A DNA stretch of 6,021 bases from an uncultured Sutterella sp. (GTDB taxonomy: Bacteria > Pseudomonadota > Gammaproteobacteria > Burkholderiales > Burkholderiaceae_F). Where the stretch lies: positions 1 to 6,021 of the forward strand of contig USBS01000105.1 of the NCBI GenBank assembly GCA_900552915.1, read 5' to 3'. The notes under the pieces are model-generated. The model did not search any database. It was not told the DNA's origin and worked only from the letters and a program-made list of their open reading frames with translations. Made by a program: the position numbers and the translations under genes. Positions 1 to 5,219 of this stretch are shown here, one piece after another (within the stretch, counting starts at the first letter, position 1; each line of letters starts with the position of its first letter).

Positions 1-163
1 TACCGTCTCAGGCTGAAGCTGGAAATTCCTCTGAAATCAAGGTGTTATTGGAATTACCCCAGGAGCGCTATTTGTTTCTATTTGTTACTGACAAACGAGT
101 TTTCAGGCTTCGCGACCTGCTCTCTTACATCACCGTGATGTGTTTGCCGGAATGATTCCGCTG
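1..163. repeat. Intergenic repeat, copy A (touches the left window edge)
   Basis: This stretch aligns without gaps to 273-435 at an offset of 272 bases. Positions 1-55 are identical to 273-327; the rest, to about 162, carries roughly 27 mismatches by hand count, so identity is a little over 80 percent overall. It is visibly AT-richer than the genes to its right and has no convincing reading frame. Near its end lies a short hairpin, ACATCA (127-132), loop CCG, TGATGT (136-141), followed by the palindrome CGGAAT-G-ATTCCG (148-160). Another stem is possible between AATTCC (24-29) and GGAATT (50-55). The repeat is seen directly; what it does is unknown. The copy may continue left of the window. 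Confidence 0.85.
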
Positions 164-234
164 CCCAACGTGCCCGGCGAAGCCGAAGTCGCCGTGCCGG
201 TGCTTGACCGCCGCAGAGACCGAGCACAACAAAA
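164..234. other. GC-rich coding-like segment between repeat copies
   Basis: This segment has no counterpart in the repeat and differs from it in base composition: it is GC-rich with mostly G or C in every third position. On the + strand an open frame from ATG 152 to TGA 245-247 (31 codons) reads PNVPGEAEVAVPVLDRRR in its middle. The opposite strand is also open here. No start signal or recognisable domain is present. It could be a scrap of a former gene caught between the repeats, or simply unrelated spacer. It is not called as a gene. Confidence 0.3.
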
Positions 235-272
235 CACATCATCTTGATGTGTTTTCAGGATTCATTCCGCTT
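235..272. repeat. Intergenic repeat, partial copy (tail only)
   Basis: These bases match the last part of copy A (about 126-163) with some 9 to 10 differences and directly abut the first base of copy B. The hairpin is strongest here: with flanking bases from 231 it forms an 11-bp perfect stem, AAAACACATCA (231-241), loop TCT, TGATGTGTTTT (245-255). The layout fits a head-to-tail array in which the middle unit lost its front part. With its T-run, the hairpin could also act as a weak terminator on either strand. Confidence 0.7.
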
Positions 273-435
273 TACCGTCTCAGGCTGAAGCTGGAAATTC
301 CTCTGAAATCAAGGTGTTATTGGAATTTCTCCAACGGCGCTATTTGTTTCTATTTGTTGCCGGCAAACGAGTTTTCAAGCCTTACGGCCTCTTTCCTTGC
401 ATCACCATGATGCATTTAATGGATTCATTCCGTTT
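273..435. repeat. Intergenic repeat, copy B
   Basis: This is the second full copy of the unit starting at position 1. Its terminal hairpin is TGCATCA (398-404), loop CCA, TGATGCA (408-414). Compared with the other copies, both sides of the stem have changed together, so pairing is kept. A second stem pairs GAAATTCC (294-301) with GGAATTTC (322-329), extendable by TGG/CCA across one bulged base. No coding frame running through it looks real. The family is not one I recognise by name. Confidence 0.85.
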
Positions 436-576
436 TTCCTCTCCTTACTCTCATCTTCGGGCCCAAGAACGAAATTTCTGTTGCATCAACGCAGGACATC
501 TTCCTTCTTTGCCTAAGGCGCTCGCCTTATGGAAATTGATGCCCTTTCGCCTGTAAACTAACGACTCGTTGCGCCG
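436..576 (+). other. Non-coding ileS leader, upstream part
   Basis: No supportable gene lies here. The notable items are a 7-bp inverted repeat with a 2-base centre, TAAGGCG (514-520) and CGCCTTA (523-529), and a tiny open frame of 10 codons (529-561, MEIDALSPVN) starting at the edge of that repeat. The frame has an AAGG 10 bases upstream but only one isoleucine codon. No strong sigma-70 promoter could be picked by eye; a weak TAAACT at 554-559 has no good -35 partner. Confidence 0.4.
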
Positions 577-604
577 CACGCTTCTTCCGTAGGAGCGTGT
601 TTTT
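577..604 (+). terminator. Intrinsic terminator or attenuator in the ileS leader
   Basis: A 9-bp stem, CACGCTTCT (577-585) with AGGAGCGTG (591-599) and one T-G wobble, encloses a 5-base loop and is followed at once by five T (600-604). This is the classic shape of a rho-independent terminator on the + strand. It sits 73 bases before the ileS start. Either it ends a transcript from further left, or, if the ileS promoter lies upstream of it, it works as an attenuator. A rival pairing of GAGCG (593-597) with CGCTC (612-616) would break the terminator stem. Confidence 0.7.
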
Positions 605-663
605 CATGCAGCGCTCAAAAAATTTCCTTCTTTTCAATCTTTCAGAAGAGCCCGAGGGGGCCT

Positions 664-668
664 GGAGG
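664..668 (+). promoter_or_regulatory. ileS ribosome binding site
   Basis: GGAGG, a full Shine-Dalgarno core, lies 9 bases before the ATG at 678. It supports that start over later in-frame ATG codons. Confidence 0.85.
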
Positions 669-677
669 TTTTGACAC

Positions 678-3545
678 ATGGCTAAAGCCGATAAAGCCGG
701 CAATACGGCAAAGTACCCGCTTAATCTTCCCGATACCTCTTTTCCGATGCGCGGTGATCTGCCCAAGCGTGAACCGGCTTGGGTCGCCGACTGGGAAAAG
801 CGCGACCTCTACCACGTCATTCAGAACGCCCGCAAAGGCCGCCGCAATCGCTTCGTGATTCACGACGGTCCTCCGTATGCCAACGGCGAGATTCACCTCG
901 GCCACGCCTTAAATAAGATTCTCAAGGACATCATCAACAAGACCAAGCTCCTTGAAGGCTATGACGTTCCCTACGTGCCGGGTTGGGACTGCCACGGCAT
1001 GCCCATTGAGATTCAGATTGAAAAGATGTACGGCAAGGGACTCGAAAAGTCCGATCTCATTGCCAAGGCCCGCACCTACGCTAAGGAACAAGTTGAAAAG
1101 CAGAAGGCCGGCTTCAAGCGTCTGGGCGTTCTGGCCGACTGGGAAAATCCGTACCTCACGATGCGTCCGGAAACGGAAGCTGCCGAAATCCGCACGCTCG
1201 CAAAGATTGTGGAAAAGGGCTACGTCTACCGCGGTCTCAAGCCCGTGAACTGGTGCTTTGACTGCTGCTCGGCTCTGGCCGAAGCCGAAGTCGAATACGC
1301 CGACCGCGAAAGTTATGCAATCGACGTCGCCTTCAAGCTTTCCGAAGAAGACAAATCCAAGGTTGAAGCTCTCTTCGGCGTGACGTTCGACAAGCCCTGC
1401 TACACCGTGATCTGGACCACGACGCCGTGGACGATTCCGGCCAACCAGGCCATCAACATGCACCCGGAACTCACCTACGCGCTCGTCGACTGCGGCGATC
1501 GCTACCTGATTCTGGGCGCCAGCCTTGTTGAAGATTGCCTCAAGCGCTACAAGATGACCGGCAAGGTTGTAGCCGAAACGAACGGCAAGGGCTTTGATCA
1601 CGTCCGCTTTATGCATCCCTTCAGCGAACTGCACGAGGGCTACAAGCGCTTCTCACCGGTGTTCCTCGCCGAGTACGTGGACGCTACGAGCGGCACGGGC
1701 ATCGTACACTCCGCCCCGGCCTACGGCGTGGACGACTTTATTTCGTGCAAGGCCAACGGCATCACCAACGACGACATCTTGAATCCCGTCATGGGCAACG
1801 GCGTTTACGCCGACTGGCTGCCGCTTTTTGCAGGCATGAACATCTGGAAGGCCCAGCCCAAGATCGTCGACACGATGCGCGTCGCAAACGTGCTGCTCAA
1901 CTGCGAAATGATCCAGCACAGCTACATGCACTGCTGGCGCCACAAGACGCCTCTGATCTACCGCGCCACGGCGCAGTGGTTCATTCGCATGGATGCCCCG
2001 ACGGCCGACACCAAGGGCGTTCTGAATACGCAGCCCGAAGCCAAGACGCTGCGCGAAACCGCCCTGGCAGGCGTCGATGCCACCAAGTTCTATCCGTCCT
2101 GGGGTTACAACCGCCTGCATTCGATGATCGAAAATCGTCCCGACTGGTGCATCTCGCGTCAGCGCAACTGGGGCGTTCCGCTTCCCTTCTTCCTCAACAA
2201 GGCCACGGGCGAACTGCATCCGCGCACGCTCGAAATCATGGAAGAAGTCGCCAAGAAGGTGGAAAAGGAAGGCATCGAAGCCTGGGTGAAGGCCAAGGCC
2301 GAAGACTTCATGCCCGCCGAAGAGGCCGCGCAGTACGACAAGACGAACGACATTCTCGACGTTTGGTTCGACTCGGGCTCCACGTACGAAACCGTGATGA
2401 ACGGCTCGCACAAGGACATCTACAACTCGCCGCACTGCGACTTGTACCTTGAAGGCAGCGACCAGCACCGCGGCTGGTTCCACTCTTCGCTTTTGACGAG
2501 CTCGGTTCTGTACGGCCGCCCGCCCTACGATGCGCTTCTCACGCACGGCTTCCTCGTCGACGAAGAAGGCTACAAGATGTCCAAGTCCCGCGGCAATGCC
2601 ATGGGTCCCAAAGAAATCTACGAGAAGTTCGGCGCCGAAATCTGCCGTCTGTGGGTTGCACAGACCGACTACTCGACCGAACTGCGCATCGGCCCGACGA
2701 TCATCAAGGGCGTTGTCGACAGCTACCGCCGCATCCGCAACACGCTGCGCTTCCTGCTTGCCAACACCAACGACTTCGACATCACGAAGGATGCGGTGCC
2801 CGTCGATCAGATGCTTGAGCTCGACCGTTGGGCTCTGGCTCGCGTTGCCGAACTGCAGCAGCAGGTGGCCAAAGCCAACGAAAGCTACAGCTTCCAGCAG
2901 GTCTCCTCGCTTCTGATGGGCTTTGCCACGGACGATCTCGGCAGCTTCTACCTCGACATCCTGAAGGATCGCCTCTACACCACCAAGGCCGACGGTCTGC
3001 CGCGCCGCAGCGCTCAGACGGCTCTGTGGCACATCACCGCAACCTATCTGCGCCTGATGGCCCCGATCCTTTCGTTTACGGCAGAAGAAGCCTTCGCCAT
3101 CTTCAGCCCGAATCAGGACGGCACGATCTTCACCGAAACCTATCACAAGGTTCCGGAAACGGCCGATGCCGATCAGTTGCTTGCCAAGTGGGCGCTGATT
3201 CGCGAGCTGCGCGCCGAAGTTCTCAAGAAAATCGAAGAGCTTCGCATGCAAAGTCTTGTCGGCTCGAGCCTGCAGGCCGAATGCACGATTACCGCTTCGG
3301 GCGAAGCTTACGAGGCGCTTGCCAGCCTCGGCAACGAACTCAAGTTTGTGCTGATGACCTCTCGCGCCGAACTCGTCAAGGGCGAGGGCGAGCTCGCGGT
3401 CGAAGTGACCCCCACCAAGCAAACCAAGTGCTGCCGCTGCTGGCACTACGTCCCGAGTGTCGGAAGCAATTCCGAACACCCGGACCTGTGCGAACGGTGT
3501 CTGACCAACCTCTTCGGCGCGGGCGAAGTCCGCACCAAGGCTTAA
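678..3545 (+). CDS. ileS: Isoleucine--tRNA ligase (IleS)
   Basis: This cytoplasmic class I synthetase activates isoleucine with ATP and loads it onto tRNA-Ile. The 955 residues include all expected landmarks. HLGH (73-76, the HIGH signature) lies in the Rossmann fold. The CP1 editing domain carries the threonine-rich WTTTPWTIPAN (246-256) and GTGIVHSAPAYGVDD (339-353), whose Asp 352/353 pair includes the conserved editing Asp. DWCISRQRNWG (489-499), DVWFDSG (561-567) and EGSDQHRGWF (592-601) are typical IleS core motifs. KMSKS is at 633-637. A C-terminal zinc finger has two CxxC pairs (Cys 918/921 and 938/941). The length is slightly above the 938 residues of the E. coli enzyme, with no break or missing key residue. 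This domain plan is that of type I, generally mupirocin-sensitive, IleS. It is the first gene of a pair with lspA; in many Proteobacteria ribF precedes ileS, but not here. Confidence 0.98.
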   Translation: MAKADKAGNTAKYPLNLPDTSFPMRGDLPKREPAWVADWEKRDLYHVIQNARKGRRNRFVIHDGPPYANGEIHLGHALNKILKDIINKTKLLEGYDVPYVPGWDCHGMPIEIQIEKMYGKGLEKSDLIAKARTYAKEQVEKQKAGFKRLGVLADWENPYLTMRPETEAAEIRTLAKIVEKGYVYRGLKPVNWCFDCCSALAEAEVEYADRESYAIDVAFKLSEEDKSKVEALFGVTFDKPCYTVIWTTTPWTIPANQAINMHPELTYALVDCGDRYLILGASLVEDCLKRYKMTGKVVAETNGKGFDHVRFMHPFSELHEGYKRFSPVFLAEYVDATSGTGIVHSAPAYGVDDFISCKANGITNDDILNPVMGNGVYADWLPLFAGMNIWKAQPKIVDTMRVANVLLNCEMIQHSYMHCWRHKTPLIYRATAQWFIRMDAPTADTKGVLNTQPEAKTLRETALAGVDATKFYPSWGYNRLHSMIENRPDWCISRQRNWGVPLPFFLNKATGELHPRTLEIMEEVAKKVEKEGIEAWVKAKAEDFMPAEEAAQYDKTNDILDVWFDSGSTYETVMNGSHKDIYNSPHCDLYLEGSDQHRGWFHSSLLTSSVLYGRPPYDALLTHGFLVDEEGYKMSKSRGNAMGPKEIYEKFGAEICRLWVAQTDYSTELRIGPTIIKGVVDSYRRIRNTLRFLLANTNDFDITKDAVPVDQMLELDRWALARVAELQQQVAKANESYSFQQVSSLLMGFATDDLGSFYLDILKDRLYTTKADGLPRRSAQTALWHITATYLRLMAPILSFTAEEAFAIFSPNQDGTIFTETYHKVPETADADQLLAKWALIRELRAEVLKKIEELRMQSLVGSSLQAECTITASGEAYEALASLGNELKFVLMTSRAELVKGEGELAVEVTPTKQTKCCRCWHYVPSVGSNSEHPDLCERCLTNLFGAGEVRTKA

Positions 3546-3551
3546 GCAATC

Positions 3552-4052
3552 GTGACGAATCAAGTCCGAACCGCACCCCGGGGCCCCGCCCCGGGGCGAT
3601 TTGTCCTGTGGCTCGCTATTGCCGGGCTTTTGCTGGCGCTCGATCTCTGGACCAAAGCAGCCGTGGTCAATAGTCTTGCCTACGGCGCATTCGTTTACGT
3701 CACGCCCTTTTTCAACCTCTGTCACGTGCGCAACACGGGAGCGGCCTTTTCGTTTCTAGGTGAAGCCGGCGGTTGGCAGATTTTTGCCTTTGCGGCGATT
3801 GCCGTGGTGATTACGCTTGTCTGCCTCTATTTTCTTTGGCGCAACGCGCGACGCCCGCTTTTTGCGTCGTCCATGGCACTTGTGATTGCGGGAGCACTCG
3901 GCAACCTCTGGGATCGCCTCGTTTACGGTTACGTGACGGACTTCCTGGACTTTCACGCCTTCGGTTGGCACTGGCCCGCTTTTAATGTTGCGGACATCTG
4001 CATTTGCCTGGGCGCAGCCATTCTCGTGATCGACGAATTTCGGCGAAATTGA
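3552..4052 (+). CDS. lspA: Lipoprotein signal peptidase (signal peptidase II, LspA)
   Basis: This inner-membrane aspartyl protease cuts the signal peptide from lipid-modified prolipoproteins, just before the lipidated cysteine. The 166 residues match the family's usual length. Four hydrophobic segments are seen at about 17-40, 73-96, 103-119 and 143-162. Family motifs are present: RNTGAAFSF (60-68), AGALGNLWDR (113-122), VTDFLDF (128-134) and PAFNVAD (142-148). By comparison with the P. aeruginosa enzyme the catalytic aspartates should be D130 and D148. The start is GTG, 6 bases after the ileS stop and in the same frame, with only a weak AAGG (3537-3540) as ribosome site, which suggests translational coupling. 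No better in-frame start exists before the first membrane helix. The N-terminal 16 residues are rich in Pro and Arg because of a GC hairpin in the DNA. Confidence 0.96.
   Translation: MTNQVRTAPRGPAPGRFVLWLAIAGLLLALDLWTKAAVVNSLAYGAFVYVTPFFNLCHVRNTGAAFSFLGEAGGWQIFAFAAIAVVITLVCLYFLWRNARRPLFASSMALVIAGALGNLWDRLVYGYVTDFLDFHAFGWHWPAFNVADICICLGAAILVIDEFRRN
3576..3596 (+). promoter_or_regulatory. Very stable GC hairpin early in lspA
   Basis: CCCCGGGGC (3576-3584) pairs perfectly with GCCCCGGGG (3588-3596) around a CCC loop. All nine pairs are G-C. It covers codons 9 to 15 of lspA, 24 bases after the GTG, and is followed by only three T, so it is not a good intrinsic terminator. It could slow ribosomes or RNA polymerase and lower lspA output relative to ileS. 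The structure is seen; the role is inferred. Confidence 0.6.
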
Positions 4053-4072
4053 GCGCCAAAGTCCTCTTGAGG

Positions 4073-4108
4073 AAGGCCGACTTTCTTTTTCGGAAAGCCG
4101 GCCTTTTT
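4073..4108 (+). terminator. Terminator of the ileS-lspA unit
   Basis: AAGGCCGACTTTC (4073-4085) pairs with GAAAGCCGGCCTT (4093-4105), a 13-base stem with a single A-C mismatch and a 7-base loop, and the T-run 4104-4108 follows. It starts 20 bases after the lspA stop. Read on the other strand the stem is kept but the T-run is poor, so it may only partly stop transcripts from the convergent kinase gene. A small CCTC-TT-GAGG inverted repeat (4063-4072) sits just before it. Confidence 0.9.
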
Positions 4109-4117
4109 GTAATCGTC

Positions 4118-4993
4118 TCAGATGAGCTCGTAGCTAGCCGATTGAATCGGCATATTCAATAGCGGCAGCACGCGCTCAAGAAGAATTCCGTCGCGGCTGT
4201 CCGTCTGATAGCCGAAGGTCGCGCGAATGCCCTGCAGGATGAACTGTGCGGCGCGGTCAAGCGCAATCGGAAGACTGTCGCCCTGCAGAAGACTTCCCGT
4301 GATCACGCTCGTAAAGCTGTCACCCGTGCCGGGGTAATGTGCCGGTAGATACGGACAGGTCACCTTCCAGGTGCGCAAATCGCTCTTGCTGCGGGCGATC
4401 ACCGACGTCAATCCCGACTGTCCGGGAACCGGAGCACCGGTGATGATCACTGTATCGGGCCCCATGTCGGAAAGCGCCGCGATGATGTCCTTTAGCTCGT
4501 CATTGCTGCATTCGGCCTTGTAGGGACGTCCCAAAAGCGCAAAGGCTTCCGTAAGGTTGGGCGTCAGCACATCGGCTTTCACAGCCAATTGCCGCATTTC
4601 ATCAACCATCTCCTGCGACATCTTGCTGTAAAGGTGTCCGTTGTCGCCAAGCACAGGATCAACGACAACCAATGTCTCGGGGCGACGGAAGCGCTCGATC
4701 ATGCCGCAGACGATTTCGATTTGTCGGGGAGAGCCCATATAGCCCGTATAAATGGCCTCAAAGGAGACGTCCAGCTTTTCCCAGTGATCGATGATGCGAG
4801 GCATCTCCTCGGTAAGATCGAGAAAGGAAAACTCCGGATACTGCGAATGGTTGGACAAAATCGCCGTCGGCAGCGGACAGACGTTAAAGCCCATCGTGGA
4901 CAGGATCGGAATCACCGTCATCAAGGACGTGCGGCCGATGCCGGAAAGATCGTGCACCGCAGCAATGCGGCGGACATGAGGCGTAAAACGCAT
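4118..4993 (-). CDS. pdxY: Pyridoxal/pyridoxamine kinase (PdxY-like)
   Basis: This ribokinase-superfamily enzyme (Phos_pyr_kin family) phosphorylates pyridoxal or pyridoxamine with ATP in the cytoplasm, for vitamin B6 salvage. With the ATG at 4991-4993 it has 291 residues, close to E. coli PdxY (287). Seen motifs, in this numbering: RRIAAVHDLSGIGR (8-21) with the early substrate loop, VVVDPVLGDNG (109-119), TPNLTEA (144-150), and PGTGDSF (221-227), whose Asp 225 is the expected catalytic base. The frame is open further back to a GTG at 5021-5023, which would add 10 residues (MPHVNFSRSP), but no ribosome site precedes that GTG. The ATG has a weak GAGAAG four bases upstream, and the family usually starts a few residues before RRIAA. 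The HDLSGIGR and PLPTAILS style resembles the pyridoxamine kinases common in Clostridia. It is convergent with lspA, 65 bases apart. Exact substrate preference cannot be read from sequence. Confidence 0.85.
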   Translation of the reverse strand: MRFTPHVRRIAAVHDLSGIGRTSLMTVIPILSTMGFNVCPLPTAILSNHSQYPEFSFLDLTEEMPRIIDHWEKLDVSFEAIYTGYMGSPRQIEIVCGMIERFRRPETLVVVDPVLGDNGHLYSKMSQEMVDEMRQLAVKADVLTPNLTEAFALLGRPYKAECSNDELKDIIAALSDMGPDTVIITGAPVPGQSGLTSVIARSKSDLRTWKVTCPYLPAHYPGTGDSFTSVITGSLLQGDSLPIALDRAAQFILQGIRATFGYQTDSRDGILLERVLPLLNMPIQSASYELI

Positions 4994-5116
4994 GGGGCTT
5001 CTCGAAAAATTCACATGAGGCACAAACGATAGCAGTTTACGAAAGCCGCAACGCCACCTTCTTTCGCAAAATCATGCCGATCGGCTGCAAGCTGATACGG
5101 ATTCCTGTCAGCAAAA
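4994..5116. other. Intergenic region upstream of the kinase gene
   Basis: This is the left half of the gap between the divergent kinase and tnpB starts. It holds the kinase leader and must contain the kinase promoter, but no clear -35/-10 pair stands out on the minus strand. The one distinct item is a perfect 10-base palindrome, GCCGATCGGC (5076-5085), a possible protein-binding site. The junction between chromosomal DNA and the transposon is probably somewhere here or just to the right, but is not visible as a repeat. Confidence 0.35.
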
Positions 5117-5161
5117 CTCGGCAGGAGCCCTCACCTCCCTGAGGCGGGGAGGAATGCCGAG
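5117..5161. repeat. Nested inverted repeat upstream of tnpB
   Basis: CTCGGCA (5117-5123) pairs with TGCCGAG (5155-5161). Inside, CCTCCC (5134-5139) pairs with GGGAGG (5147-5152), leaving ten unpaired bases on one side and two on the other. A rival inner stem, CCTCA (5129-5133) with TGAGG (5140-5144), is also possible. Imperfect hairpins of this kind occur at the ends of IS200/IS605-type elements. On the minus strand the outer stem is followed by TTTT, so it may also stop leftward transcription towards the kinase gene. Confidence 0.5.
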
Positions 5162-5179
5162 CTTGTTTCGTTTACTCAG

Positions 5180-5218
5180 GTCGATCATAATGCCCTAGTG
5201 TTTCACTTTCTGATCGAC
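5180..5218 (+). repeat. Inverted repeat covering the tnpB leader
   Basis: GTCGATCA (5180-5187) pairs perfectly with TGATCGAC (5211-5218), ending two bases from the tnpB ATG at 5220. Within the loop a small stem AGTG (5197-5200) / CACT (5204-5207) with loop TTT can form. The structure occupies the place where a ribosome site would be, and no Shine-Dalgarno sequence is seen. It may be the subterminal left-end hairpin of the element, a brake on tnpB translation, or both. Confidence 0.5.
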
Positions 5219-5219
5219 G

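Noticed and set aside
1..435. CRISPR array
   Set aside because: Repeats are long, diverged and only two or three in number, without uniform spacers.
204..556. Two overlapping + strand frames across the repeat and leader (68 and 80 codons)
   Set aside because: They run through the structured repeat, lack ribosome sites, and one starts inside copy B; the equivalent frame is not kept in copy A.
530..559. Possible sigma-70 promoter TGGAAA / TAAACT with an 18-base gap
   Set aside because: Both boxes match poorly, and other equally weak pairs exist nearby.
671..676. Perfect -35 box TTGACA just before the ileS ATG
   Set aside because: No matching -10 at 16-18 bases; it lies between ribosome site and start codon, so it is chance.
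436..677. T-box riboswitch controlling ileS
   Set aside because: T-boxes are not expected in Proteobacteria, and the conserved T-box sequence before the terminator is not present.
909..1634. Open frame of 241 codons on the minus strand within ileS
   Set aside because: Same antisense effect of biased codon use; no domain and no ribosome site.
1653..3725. Long open frame (about 690 codons) on the minus strand opposite ileS
   Set aside because: It mirrors ileS, which has every family motif. GC-rich third positions commonly leave the antisense strand open, and its translation shows no recognisable domain.
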